From positions 450,027 to 502,148 of the forward strand of contig NW_019775769.1 in NCBI RefSeq assembly GCF_001039355.2: a stretch of DNA of 52,122 bases, in the 5' to 3' direction. The translations under genes and the position numbers were made by a program. This stretch comes from Lingula anatina. Its lineage: Eukaryota; Brachiopoda; Lingulata; Lingulida; Lingulidae. Each line of letters begins with the position of its first letter. The first letter of the stretch is position 1. Shown one piece after another: positions 21,365-50,148 of this stretch. The notes under the pieces are model-generated. The model saw only the letters and a program-made list of their open reading frames with translations, was not told where the DNA came from and made no database searches.

Positions 21365-22984
21365 CTGTGTGAAATAAGGATTAGAAAAGAATATTTTTTA
21401 GAAAACTTTAGCTGGAAGGAAACAATGGCAGCTCAATGCCATTGTGATGTAACAATAACAACTAGCAAAAAATAATAAGGTTTGAAATTTTCATAAAATT
21501 TTCACTGGTCAGTGATTATAATTATGATGATTGTCACTTTTATTATTATTTTGATTGTGTCAACAGAAATGCAAGGGCCCAATTGTCAAATGCACCAGGA
21601 AGATGGGGGGAAAACTATAAAATCACCTCAAGGCTTCGTGAAAATTTATAACCCTATTCCACTCTTGCCAAGGTAAGTACAACACAGTTCCATTTTCACT
21701 AACTAGGAAATATCTGTACTAGTATCCTGTCATTTGATCAGGGGCTTATCTCTGCTTTGGCATCCTCCAAGGCCAGAGAATGTGGGCAAGTCCACGGGGA
21801 ATTCCTGATCAGTAAAGGATACCAAGGTGAAAATATCGGGACTGTTTTCAGCTGCCTACTTAAGACTAATAAAGATAGATGTGAGTCAGAAAAGTTACAC
21901 ACAGAAATATCAACTGCTCTTCAACCAAGCTTTTGTCTCGCTTCTTGTCATGGGCATCATGTTAAACTTAAGTATTTCAATGGAAGAATACTGGCAGTTT
22001 TATTTGTCTGCAGTGCTAGTAGTTGAGTTGAAGTTGTTCAAACACTTGGATTAATATGATTTCTAGTAAGCTGATGCTATCCAGGATTAAAAGCATCTAA
22101 AACAAGGATATCTACCAAGTGTGACATCAAAGCTTTAAGAGACTAGAATTTGGCATGTGTGAGAATTTGCTTTTTGATGGTGCCAACTTTTCAGCAAAAA
22201 GGATGAAATGCTCTTTGACTGGATTCACAACAGCAGATAAACACATCTGTGGATCAAATATGGCAACACAGTAAAAACTTGCCACCTAAATCCTTAATAG
22301 ACAATGAATAGATTCCCTGGGGTATTACCCAACAAGCATTCAAGTGGATCGGCCATATTTGATCTGCAGATCTGTTATAATTGCCATTTTAGAAAAAAAC
22401 GATTAATAAAGTGACAAGAAAAGCATAGTGAATTTTTACTATTGTCCATAGACTATAATTCTGATATCACTTTAGAGAAAATAACTCAGAAAATAACTAG
22501 GAAAATATTTGTAGATAAATTCTGTCATATTATTTCTGACCCCATTCTGCCCCAAATTTTGCAATTTTTCACATGATTCTCATTAGGAAATATTGCGAAA
22601 TTTTCAACCCATGAATCACGACTGAATTTTTTTAAGAGAAGTAATTTACCTAAAATTTACGAAATTCATATTTGACAAATCTCAGGCTCATATCTAAGTA
22701 CCCAACAAGAATATACTTACAGTATAACTAAAGGATAAACTTCAATGTAATTAAAAAATCTTAATACTGTAGGTTAATTACTTTGTATATGGCTATCCTA
22801 CCCTTCATTGCTTGGAGCCTACAATGGAGTTAACATGCCCACTCACTCATACCTACATGTATTTTATTTCTTTTAATAGGAAGAACGTTGTCAACCAAGA
22901 CATAAGATATAATGCAAACAAAAATGCCCCTGGAACTCAAAGAGAATGGAGGAGGGGGGGGGGGCAATCTTATTGAAAATAACT

Positions 22985-23187
22985 GTTCATTAACTTCTTT
23001 GACAACAGGTTATATTTACAAACGCGGCAATGCAACATTGCAATAAGATGCATGTCCGATTATGGTCACTTTCTTCCCCTGAATCAATATATAGTGGTCT
23101 CTATTTTAGAGACCGGAGTCCTAGCACTAGTGCGGCGGCCACCTAGTACGGACCCAACTACAGCATCCAGGTAAGCACTTCGGCATA
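22985..23187. other. Near-identical terminal segment of the duplicated unit, copy A
   Basis: About 200 bp that match 28308-28515 with almost no differences, although the few hundred bases before them have drifted clearly. Contains CpG-rich sequence, an apparent plus-strand CAG/GTAAGC donor and an open plus-strand frame after ATTTTAGAG. No function is assigned. Confidence 0.5.
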
Positions 23188-23188
23188 N
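23188..23188. other. Single N at the copy A/copy B junction
   Basis: One ambiguous base exactly where copy A ends and copy B begins. Its counterpart at 28516 closes copy B. Confidence 1.
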
Positions 23189-23951
23189 GTGTGTGTGTGT
23201 GCTACTGAACATGCGTGTGTGTGTGTGCTACTGAACATGCGTGTGTGTGTGCTACTGAACATGTGTGTGTGAAGGGAAGACCTTGAATATCAACCTTGTT
23301 GACCTTAAAAAACCTTTAAAAACCTTTAAAAAAACATTAGCATCAATGGGCCTGGAGAACCTCAATTTTTACAAGTATAATGACACATTATGAAGCAAAA
23401 AAATACAGCACATGAAAACCGTTTCTAATGTAAGAAAATGTTTTACTGAAGTTTGAAAAATAAATCACCCTACTGTCTACTTATTTTCAAATACAACAGC
23501 ATCACAGACCCATAGCTATAATTAGCTACCCTCCCTTCACTTCCTGCACCATTCCTAAATATCAAGGCATTATGGATAGTTTGTGTGCTTACACATAGCT
23601 ACCAGGTCACATATGCCAGGTATTTGGTACTATGTTGCAATTATGCATTACTTTTTCTCTATCATCCATGTAAAACTATATGAGTGGCATTTGTAGTCTC
23701 AGATAAATATGTACCTCAACATTTTTTTTGGAGGGGGAGGGGCATTAAAAATTAAATCTGACATGAAAATTCCGAATTTAATAAGATGCATGAGACATTC
23801 TATATTTAATAAATAAGATGCATGAGACATTCTATATTTTAAACTTCCATTCTTTTTACAGAAGAATTTTACCTATAGCCTACACAGTCATTTTTATTAT
23901 GATATTTATATTTTTACACAAGGGCACCAGTAGTTTCATTTCTGGACTTAC

Positions 23952-26160
23952 ATTTACATGAAGCTCTCCTCTTCCTTGCCTGACAACAACAGCAAGCAAT
24001 GCATCCAATGACGAGAGTTACAGCAATCAATATTCCTATTACAACACCTGCCACTCGACCACCACTGAAATATAATGTCAATTTTGGTACTGAAGTATTT
24101 TTATTGACAGAAAAAAAATCAATCATCCTTTTTTATGTCCTTCCTCTTTACAAATGTTACATTTAGGTTTCAGTAAGCAGCATTCATCAACTTGTATGAT
24201 GAAATATACATTAAAGAGATAACAACTGTTCATATGATAGCCATATTTCACGATAAATACAGCATTAACAACTCATGGATATATAATAATTCTATTTTAC
24301 CACCAAAACAGGAGTCCGCACAATTATTCTAGAATTTGTGCTTGCCATCACATCATGTGACCTCCATAGATAGCTACACTTTGTAATAAACTCTTAGGAG
24401 AACATTACAAAAAACCAAACTTTTTAGAAAAAAAAAAAAGAGGGACTAACTTTGAAAGATGCAGTGGACTCACTGACAATTGGTACAAAGATAAATTTCA
24501 ATTATTAGTTTCAAAATCAACTTAATCCCTTAAGTATACATACATTGTATATCCCCTGATCTACTTACTCATCCCAGAAGCCACAACAGTACTGCTGCAG
24601 CTCTGGTCCACAGCAATACTCCAGCTCATCAGGCTGGTCCCACTCGGGGCAGATAAACTCGTTAAAAAGTGATCCATTTTCCTGGAACCTCCTAGCGCTG
24701 TTATAACAACGTGTGGGCTCTGAAAGCATACAGCGAAAAATACTGTTAGGATATTGAGCTTAATTCAAAAGTTCATTAGTGGTGTGTTATGAATGCAAAC
24801 CTTATGGTATTTACTTGCTTGGCCTATGTACACACACACAATAAAATTGTTTCTTCTATCATTAGTGGCAAACACAAAAGGACTAACAACCTACAATGAG
24901 AGTTTTAAAACATCATTATCTTTGTTTTGAGCACCAAAAGCCTCTCACTTACTGATGTCCTATTTCAGATATAAAAGTTCAAAAATAAATGTCCAACAAA
25001 CCTGCACCAATAAATATTCAATTGCATAATATTTAAGCCATGTTTCTATATTTTGAGTCAATCAGAAGACTCTTTTGATTTTTTCCTTTCCACCTTCTCT
25101 CTCTCTCCCTCTCTGGTACTACCAACTCAGCAGTGTTCAAATGGCAGCAAATGATGCCCAGCCAGATGACAAAACGATCAATACAATTTCCTTTCATGCT
25201 GACAGCCCTAACAGCACATATTGGCTCTCCCATTACTAACATACTTGTCACACCGCGGCTGGGTTCTATTGATTTTTGTCTTATACCACTCACAGTTGAA
25301 TTGTATGATTCATATCTCAGTTTTTTTTTAAATACATCCTTTTTAACGTGTGTGTTTTATTTATGTTTCCTTCCTATTTCAAATAAAGTTACTTATGTTT
25401 TATTCACCTTTGTAAAATAGAACTTTTGCTGCAAATAGACTTTATATTTTTGCTTTCCGCCACATGACTGCATATTGCACAATCTGGCACCCTGGTTGGG
25501 AAGGCACTGAGCACAAGAGTATTTAAGAGAACTACCACACTACAATACTGTTTACATTAATGCAAAAAAATAACTATTTCTGTGCCTCTACAATAATCTT
25601 CTATAAAAAGAAGCTATGCAGATGCATCTATTTGAAGTCCTGTTGGCAGTTAATTAGATATCAGGTCTAGCACTCTGGATGTCAGTTATATTTAAAGAAC
25701 AAAACACTAACCAGCCCACTCAGTGCTCTCTCACCAGATACCACACCATGTGCTGCAGTTTAAATTAAAGAGGAACGCAGCCAATATTCTGTCTGCTGAC
25801 CAGTCAGACTTCATCAGGAAAATAAGGGCTGTGATAGGTATTACCACCTATCATCTGGCAGGTGTTTTAGTTAAGTCAGGTTCCCCCCCCCCCCAACTTG
25901 CCCCACCTTCCCTGATCCCATCCCTACTTAATCAATTAATTAATTTATAGTATCTGTACCTCTGTCTGGGTCCATCTTGTATCTTCTTCGTCTTTGGTAC
26001 CGTGATAGGCCATACACTGTGCCCACTGCTGCTGCTGTTTTCCACCATGTGCTGCTTCTGGTACGACTTAAACTTGAACTGGACCGTGATCTGGAACTCC
26101 CTCGTGAACGACTGCCTCCACGACCACCACCACCACGACCTCCACGGGCATCTACATATT
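23952..26160 (-). CDS. Second copy (B) of the Shisa-like cassette: RG/RS, six-cysteine and transmembrane exons
   Basis: Exons 25960-26160, 24569-24719 and 23952-24064 have intact frames and splice sites like copy A. By eye the coding differences are about four synonymous changes and one replacement (Ala to Gly in the RGG run). The cassette is phase 1 at both ends, so on the minus strand copy B could splice into copy A (two modules in one protein) or directly to the shared tail at 17933 (alternative cassettes). No PPxY tail exons follow copy B itself. If the duplication is an assembly artefact, these are simply the other allele's exons. Confidence 0.7.
24211..24485. mobile_element. TTAAAGGGATAA inverted-repeat element, copy 2 (truncated)
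   Basis: Same position in copy B as the element at 19226-19569, but its right third is deleted. It starts TTAAAGAGATAACAACTG and breaks off at ACTGACAATTGG. Confidence 0.65.
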
Positions 26161-26432
26161 CTGTGTAAAATAAGGATCAGAAAACAATATTTTTAGAAAA
26201 CTTTAGCTGGAAGGAAACAATGGCAGCTCAATGCCATTGTGATGTAACAATAACAACTAGCAAAATATAATAAGGTTTGAAATTTACATAAAATTTTTCA
26301 CTGGTCAGTGACTATAATTATGATAATTGTCACTTTTATGATCATTTTGATTGTGTCAACAGAAATGCAAGGGCCCAATTGTCAAATGCACCAGGAAGAT
26401 GGGGGAAAACTATAAAATCACCTCAAGGCTTC

Positions 26433-26933
26433 TGTAGAGTTCACAAATATAATTCCCAGACGTTTTAATTAATTTGATTAGAGTAGCTTGCTTGTGCAAT
26501 CGACTCGTTTTATGGCCTTACCTGTAATTATGTAACTTAAGTGGACGTGTGCAATTTGAATAATTAAAATTAGTATGTACCGCCTAATAATGCAGCACAG
26601 AATCCACCACTGATAAGAAATATTGTATAAAAGACGAAGGTGACCGCTCAACAGAGCCATGGGAGACGGCTTGATAGTTGGAGACTTCATATAGAAGATG
26701 TAGTTAGAGAGCATCAACCAATAATCCATTAAACTGGTCATTATGTGGACTTGGGTTTTCTTTGCGCGACCTTACGTAAATCCGACACGAATCGTGGAGT
26801 CCTTGGATCGCGTTATCCACTAAGTAAGTCTAAAACGTAATGTCCTATTTCGAGCCCATGCTTGAATTAAGCGTTCAAAATTATATAAGTTTAGGACATT
26901 CATCCCATATGTATATGTAAAAGGTACATAACA
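26433..26933 (+). mobile_element. Probable solo LTR inserted in copy B only
   Basis: Copy A reads AAGGCTTCGTGAAAA without interruption at about 21635. In copy B a 501-bp insertion splits this place. The insert begins TGTAGAGTTC and ends GTACATAACA (TG...CA) and is flanked by CTTC on both sides (26429-26432 and 26934-26937), a 4-bp target duplication. A TATA-like TGTATAAAAG lies near 26625. These are features of a solo LTR left by recombination of an LTR retrotransposon. No internal protein region is present and the clade cannot be named. Confidence 0.7.
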
Positions 26934-28515
26934 CTTCGTGAAAATTTATAACCCTATTCCACTCTTGCCAAGGTAAGTACAACACAGTTCCATTTTCACT
27001 AACTAGGAAATATCTGTACTAGTATCCTGTCATTTGATCAGGGGCTTATCTCTGCTTTGGCATCCTCCAAGGCCAGAGAATGTGGGCAAGTCCACGGGGA
27101 ATTCTTGATCAGTAAAGAATACCAAGGTGAAAATAGCGGGACTGTTTTCAGCTGCCTACTTAAGACTAATAAAGATAGATGTGAGTCAGAAAAGTTACAC
27201 ATAGAAATATCAACTGCTCTTCAACCAAGCTTTTGTCTCGCTTCTTGTCATGGGCATCATGTTAAACTTAAGTATTTCAATGGAAGAATACTGGCAGTTT
27301 TATTTGTCTGCAGTACTAGTAGTTGAGTTGAAGTTGTTGAAACACTTGGATTAATATGATTTCTAGTAAGCTGATGCTATCCAGGATTAAAAGCATCTAA
27401 AACAAGGATATCTACCAAGTGTGACATAAAAGCTTTAGGAGACTAGAATATGGCATGCGTGAGAATTTGCTTTTCGATGGTGCCAACTTTTCAGCAAAAA
27501 GGATGAAATGCATTCACATCAGCAGATTAACAGATCGCGGATCAAATATGGCAACCCACTAAAAATCTTGCTTCTCAATCTTCTAAAAGTCACTGAATAG
27601 ATTCCCTGCTGGAATTACCCTATAAGCATTCCAAGTGGGTTGGCTGTATTTAATCTGCAGATCAGTTGTGTATCTGTCCTAGCTTTTAGAAAACAAAAAA
27701 AGTGACAAGCAAAGCATGGTGAATTTTTACTATTTTCCATAGGCTATAATTCTGACATAACTTTAGAGAAAACAACTGAGAAAATCACTAGGAAAATATT
27801 TGTAGATAAATTCTGTCAGATTATTTCTGACCTCATTCTACCCCAAATTTTGCAATTTCTCACATGATCCTCATTAGGAAAAAAGTTGCGTAATTCTTAA
27901 CCCTTGAATCATGATTGAATTAATTCAAAGTCAAGTAATTTACCCAAAACTTTGAAAATTCATTATCTGACAAACAAATTTCAGGCTATATCTAAGTATC
28001 CAACAAGAAAAAATTCAACTACAGGATAAATTTCAAACTGTTCATGTCATTTTAAAAATCTTCATTATATATATACGGTACCGTAGCCGTTACTTTGTAT
28101 AAACAATGTATGGCAATCCTACCCTTTATACAGTAGCTTGGAGCCTACATGGACCCTACATGTACATGCCCACTCACTCATACCTGCATGAATTTTATTT
28201 CTTTTCTTTAACATGAATGATAAACAATGTCAACCAAGACGTAAGATATTCTGCAAACAAATATGTCCTTGGAACTAAAAATGGGGGGGGGGGCATCATA
28301 TTGAAAATAACTGTTCATCAACTTCTTTGACAACAGGTTATATTTACAAACGCGGCAATGCAACATTGCAATAAGATGCATGTCCGATTATGGTCACTTT
28401 CTTCCCCTGAATCAATATATAGTGGTCTCTATTTTAGAGACCGGAGTCCTAGCACTAGTGCGGCGGCCACCTAGTACGGACCCAACTACAGCATCCAGGT
28501 AAGCACTTCGGCACA

Positions 28516-28516
28516 N
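28516..28516. other. Single N closing copy B
   Basis: Ambiguous base directly after GGCACA, matching the junction base at 23188. Confidence 1.
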
Positions 28517-28519
28517 ATT

Positions 28520-28687
28520 CAGGGGCGGATTTAGGCCGTCTTCTGGGTCTTCTGGAAGACGGTCAGATTTTCAACTTTACATTGTCAGCCATTTAATGTT
28601 TTCTGTCGGAAGACGGTCAAAAATGGAAGATGGATCAACAAAGATAATTTGGAAGACTGTCAGAAAATTTCTCTGGATCCGCCCCTG
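28520..28687. mobile_element. hAT-like miniature inverted-repeat element, copy 2
   Basis: 168 bp from CAGGGGCGGAT to ATCCGCCCCTG, an 11-bp perfect terminal inverted repeat; the best-preserved copy in the window. The left neighbour is the N at 28516, so a target duplication cannot be judged. Confidence 0.75.
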
Positions 28688-29299
28688 TTATTGATTGTTA
28701 GATTTTGATGAATGATTAAAATGACCACAACTAATTTAGTAGAATTAAGTTTAGATAGTTAAAGTAGGTTTTGGCTGTTAAATAGTGCCGATAGATTGTT
28801 GAATTGACGTCTGCATTTTTTGCGTGAATGGCGCTCCATAGGAATGAATTAGGCTAACTGAAATTTACAAGCCAATAATTATATCGTCTGCTGTCAGCCA
28901 GACTTCATCATGTGGGAAATATGAGGGCCGTGACGCAGACAAAATAATGCCTGATAAATGCCCGTTGATTTTTTATTGCTATTGACAAGTGAAACTATCT
29001 GTGTTTATTGATTACACATAGCAAACGAAACTGCTCGACATTGAGCACGTACTAGCACATCATGCATTTTTAACAGGGCGGCCAAATGAAACGGGAGTGT
29101 GGGGAAGGGTTACTGTTGCGATGCAGGGACCTACACATATATTACTTTTTTATAATCATTGTTCATTACATTTTAAATATTTCTGCAAATTTTCATCAAA
29201 AAATTTAAAGCAACAAGTTACCTAAACAAACAATGGTATAATGTTTCCCTAATTCTGCAGTAGGCTATTACCAGGGCCAGATGTAGGTCTCTTGGTGCC

Positions 29300-29750
29300 T
29301 TAAAGGGAGAGAGATTTATATTTCACAATAAAAACATTGTAAACAACTCATAGAAATATGATATATTTTGTTTTACCACAAAAACGGCAGTTGTAGCTAT
29401 TATTCTGATATCTGAGCTTGTCATCTGACCTCCAGAGATGGCTATACTCTGTAATAGTCGCTTAAGAGATTANNNNNNNNNNNNNNNNNNNNNNNNNNNN
29501 NNNNNNNNNNNNNNNNNNNNNNNNNNNNNNNNNNNNNNNNNNNNNNNNNNNNNNNNNNNNNNNNNNNNNNNNNNNNNNNNNNNNNNNNNNNNNNNNNAAA
29601 AAAAAAAAAAAAAAACTTTTTAGAATAAAAAACAGGGAATAATTTGAATGTAGAAATGGATTCATTAACCATTGGTAAGTATGGGAAAATTGTTGTTTAC
29701 TCCAAGAAAATTCATTTTTTGGTCAAAACGAACAGTTATCATCCCTTTAA
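29300..29750. mobile_element. TTAAAGGGATAA inverted-repeat element, copy 3, interrupted by a gap
   Basis: Starts TTAAAGGGAGAGA and ends GTTATCATCCCTTTAA. Landmarks CTTAAGAGAT, CTTTTTAGAATAAA and GGTAAGTATGGGAAAATTG are in order. The 125-N gap 29473-29597 falls at the element's homopolymer-rich middle. Confidence 0.75.
29473..29597. other. Assembly gap (125 N)
   Basis: Run of N followed by a long A run, which probably caused the gap. Confidence 1.
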
Positions 29751-31898
29751 ACACTTCCGACCCTGGTGCCCCCATAACAGACAAACAACCCCATTGCTTT
29801 ATATTTCTCATATGTGCTTTTCTTTATCTAATTTTTTGTTCTTTTGTATCTGCTATTCATTTTCTTTATATCAATTTTTAACGAACTTTTTCCCTCTTTC
29901 ATGAAAGCTTGGTGCTCCCTTTGCCGTGGTGGTGCCGTAAGAACATGATTAGTCTGTTAAAACATAAATCTTTAATTTAATTGTTGTTTTGACAGTCTTT
30001 ACACAATTTATCTTATTTATTTGATAGATGTTTTATTTGTGTTATTTTCCCCAATCTCTTGAGGGCCACGGTAAAGTTAAATTTTTAATTTACCATATGT
30101 TTACCCTCAATAAATAAATATTTTAAGTTAAATAAATAAATAAAATCAATAAATGTTGCACGAGGCATACTGTTTCTTATACATGTATTCCCCCTTTTTT
30201 CAAAATAATCACTTTTCCACATATACAAATAACACCAACAAGTGTTTATTAATAGTGTAGTTTTATTAGATAATGTGACATAGAAAATAAAAAGAACACA
30301 AAAACTGAAACAAAAAGTGTTATAACTCTCCAACACCTCAGTGTCTATGGTGTAAATGTCTAAAAAGAAAAATGTAAGTTGATAAAACAAAGTAAATATC
30401 ACATCACTTATTACCAGATATAAGAGTATTTATTTGAGATGATAACAATATATACCGGCAACAAAATTTACCAAGCAACCCAATAAATAAAAAACGGCAA
30501 GGTACAAAACAGTTTTAAATACATTATATACAGCATTATATCATATCACATATGAATATGTACAGGTGTGCTTGGTTTAATTTAAACCTATATACTCCCA
30601 GACTGGGTCAAATACAAATGCTTACACTTTATAAACATTCAATTGTGCAAGATCTACACTGTTGGTACATGTAATACCTTCAATATTTTCATTATCAGTA
30701 TGTTTCTTAGTGTCTTTTTAAGTAAATGTACCAGTATTCTATAAGCAACCCATTAAACATGTAGAAAGTGTTCCGTTTTTGAATCACCCCTTCAAAATAC
30801 AAAAAGCTTACAATGTAACACTGACAGAAAAATTATGTTTGAATCTATATCAAATAACACGCAATCTTAGCCAACAGAGAAAAGGTTTTTATACCCAAAT
30901 TCATCAAGCATCAAAGGTACAGAGCAATCTATGCAAAAGTATATGTCATAAAGGAGTAAGAAGCTAGACCTGTGTGACAATAGTAGACCAGTATCCCTGC
31001 TAGATATAACAAAGCAGTTTTATTTTCACCTGCAATTCATATTATATATATGCTAACAATATACTTCATAAATAATACATTATCACTTAAGTATGTGTAT
31101 TTATTTCGAATCATAATAAAGGTAGTCTACATATTGTCATTATAAAAGAGAGAATTTTAATTTTTTGAGATTTTGAGCTGTCTTTGTTCTTCATCTTGCC
31201 TAAAGTATATAAGCTGTGCTATTATTTTTAGGATTGTTTGGGCCAATTTGTCCAGAGTCACAATCAGTGTTTTAAAATTCAGTAGTGTTATTTCTATGTG
31301 AATGTCAAATAAAATTCTTCTAGCCTTCAAATACATCTAGAATAATGTGCAATACTATAATCTATCATACAAATTCCAAAAATATAACAGAATGAGAATT
31401 TCAAACATTATTGACAAAACTCATAATTTCATTTTAAAAAAGATGTCTTAATGATGTTCTACTGGTTGTTATATTCTTGGTGTATCCTCTTACTATAACT
31501 GGACATCACCAGAATTCTGTGCTCAGGGATAATTTTATTTTGTCATAATCTTACCTGACTATCAATGCCATATAACTACCTGATTAACTCACAACTTCAA
31601 ATGTAGTAATTCTAGACTATATAAAGATGACATTTTTCTCAAGAAAATTTTATATTAGAAAACGCATTCACAACCTGAAATATGAAATCTATTGGGGCTG
31701 ATTCGGATCGAGGCTTATATAAACAAATTATTTCATAAAGAGTTTCCCTTGATCACTGCTTTACCTAAAGAATGAGTGAGATCCTGTATTCAAATGCCAG
31801 ACACATCTACAATCTTTTCTTCTGCACACAGCACATTAGCATGGTGAAATTAGAACCCGCAGTTACCAGCACTCTGTTAAGGTGAGTCACACAGCAAC

Positions 31899-31932
<34 letters not shown>

Positions 31933-32668
31933 TTTTCCTCTCCACACAACACACTATCACTGTGAGAGGTGAACCTCACTCATCAACAGAAGTTCATATT
32001 TATCACATTGAGATTCCTCCTCCACAAATCGGACTTTACTTGAGAGATATTCCCATTGTAGCGACCACAAATTCAGTGAGCATGCAGACAATACCACACT
32101 GTTAATTACCACTGCTTGTGATCAAAGTAATTGGTGACACCCTTTACTTAACAGGTAAAAACATCAAACACTTTATATTAATGCTTGTATCCTATGACTG
32201 TGATCACACGTTTTGCTTGTACAATGTATTCTACGATTGTGATCACACGTCTATTGTTCAATAGGAACCAATTGATGATTTAACTCCTGTAATGTTACTG
32301 ATGTGAATTTTTAAAACCCTGTGCATGAGGTCTTTTGCCTGGCTGTGAGTAGTCCAGTCGTATTACAACACACAGCCTGGTTTTTAAGGTAGCACATTAT
32401 GAGTGATTTAATTACATGGCTGGTAATTTTTTGTAACACATAAGTGAAACAACATAGCAAATGGTGCCAGCACTTAATAATTAAAAAAAGAACTGAATGT
32501 AAGAGGTGTAATCAGTGGTAAAACACCTCTCCCTCCTGTCAGTCTCTAGGACTTTCTGTGAAGAATTGAGCTTTTGACCTAGAGAACAGGCAGTTAAAAT
32601 ATTGTGCTTGAGTGATGTTTTAGAGAAGACACATATTGGGTAGGTATTGATGTGGCGCCATTTATACT

Positions 32669-49128
<16,460 letters not shown>

Positions 49129-50114
49129 CCTTTCCCTCTCGGCTTTCCGCTCAAATCTGCTAGAAAACCTTGTTTTGATATCAAAGCCTACCGAGCTTTG
49201 ATACTGCACATCATCATCATCATAATGACATATCCTGCCAGTGCGGCTCTACTCTCTTGGCTGCGGCTAAATGAACACACAGTACAGGCTCACCCAGCAT
49301 GCAGAGACTACATGCAAGCATACATTGTATCATTTCTATACAGACACCTTGATGTGCACCCAGGCATTAAGTTCACACCTTTCCAGTGACCAAAGGTCAT
49401 CAATGTGACGCATATATATGTATATATCTTAATATACAGGTTTATACCGCTTAAAACACCTATCTGTTGGTCAGCTTTTCTGGGTCCTGCCCCTAATAAG
49501 CTTTAACACTACTGACTGGCAAATGAACCATGGAGCTGTCAGAAAATTGGAATTATGTTCGTTCCATAAATCTTGTGGCCTGTCACATTAATAAACATCA
49601 ATTTGTACACAGAGTGCCCAGGGCTGCCATCACTAAATTATGGAAAATGATGCACATCACGTACGTATCATCCCTGTGTAAAAAAACACATGGATCAATA
49701 TTTGCAGTTAGATTTGAAATTATGAACAGCATGCCACACACGGCCACTCCTATCTATAATCCTTACAGATGATTATAACTTAAGTTGAAGCAGAGAATTA
49801 TGTTTGAAATATCACTTGACATTTACTGTACAGGGCACTTATATTAAGGGCTTCCAACCTGTGCAACTTCTTGCTATAATTATCATGCAATATCTTGAAC
49901 TCTCAACTTCATGTGGTGTTTTTTCTCTCAGTGTTTACAGAAGGATTCCCCTTTTGATACTCAGCTCAGCTAAAACATGTCCTAATGGTTCCGTGTCTGG
50001 ATAGGTAACACTCAGGACAGTGGACAATGAATTAGGAAGGTATGCAGTTAAGCTTAACAGGTGAGCAGATCTTATCAGACATGGTGCTAATTGCTCTTTT
50101 TTCTACATAAAGGA

Positions 50115-50148
<34 letters not shown>

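Larger units (their letters stand above)
18249..23187. repeat. Tandem duplicated unit, copy A
   Basis: About 4.9 kb. It starts in a GT-rich minisatellite with the unit GTGTGTGTGCTACTGAACATG and ends GGTAAGCACTTCGGCATA just before a single N at 23188. It is collinear with 23189-28515. It carries a 117-bp CT-rich run (20216-20332) that is almost absent in copy B. Confidence 0.9.
23189..28515. repeat. Tandem duplicated unit, copy B
   Basis: Collinear with 18249-23187. Differences include many substitutions, a much shorter CT run, a deletion of about 100 bp near 24484, and a 501-bp insertion (26433-26933) with solo-LTR features. It contains only the three cassette exons, not the tail exons. Confidence 0.9.
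28688..32644. other. Intergenic stretch between the Shisa-like and peptidase genes
   Basis: No coding exon recognised. It contains a TTAAAGGGATAA element split by a gap (29300-29750), AT-rich DNA from 29.8 to 31.9 kb, a TA run (31901-31930) and two near-copies of GTGATCACACG (about 32200 and 32238). Part of it may be 3' UTR of the peptidase gene. A missing first exon of the Shisa-like gene could also lie here, but I could not identify one. Confidence 0.45.

Noticed and set aside
21757-22054. Plus-strand frame of 89 codons, also present at 27057-27326
   Set aside because: It recurs only because the whole unit is duplicated. There is no known domain, no splice context and it runs antisense to the Shisa-like gene, so copy number is not evidence of coding.
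23100-23175. Cloning-vector polylinker, because of ACTAGTGCGGCGGCC
   Set aside because: The site order does not match a common polylinker, and the same sequence occurs in both copies within longer matching genomic sequence.
26478-26741. 87-codon minus-strand hydrophobic frame as a possible signal-peptide exon of the Shisa-like gene
   Set aside because: It lies inside the 501-bp solo-LTR-like insertion that is absent from copy A.
49129-49209. Longer N-terminus of the peptidase starting at 49209
   Set aside because: The codon there is GTG, not ATG. The first in-frame ATG, with a good context, is at 49128.
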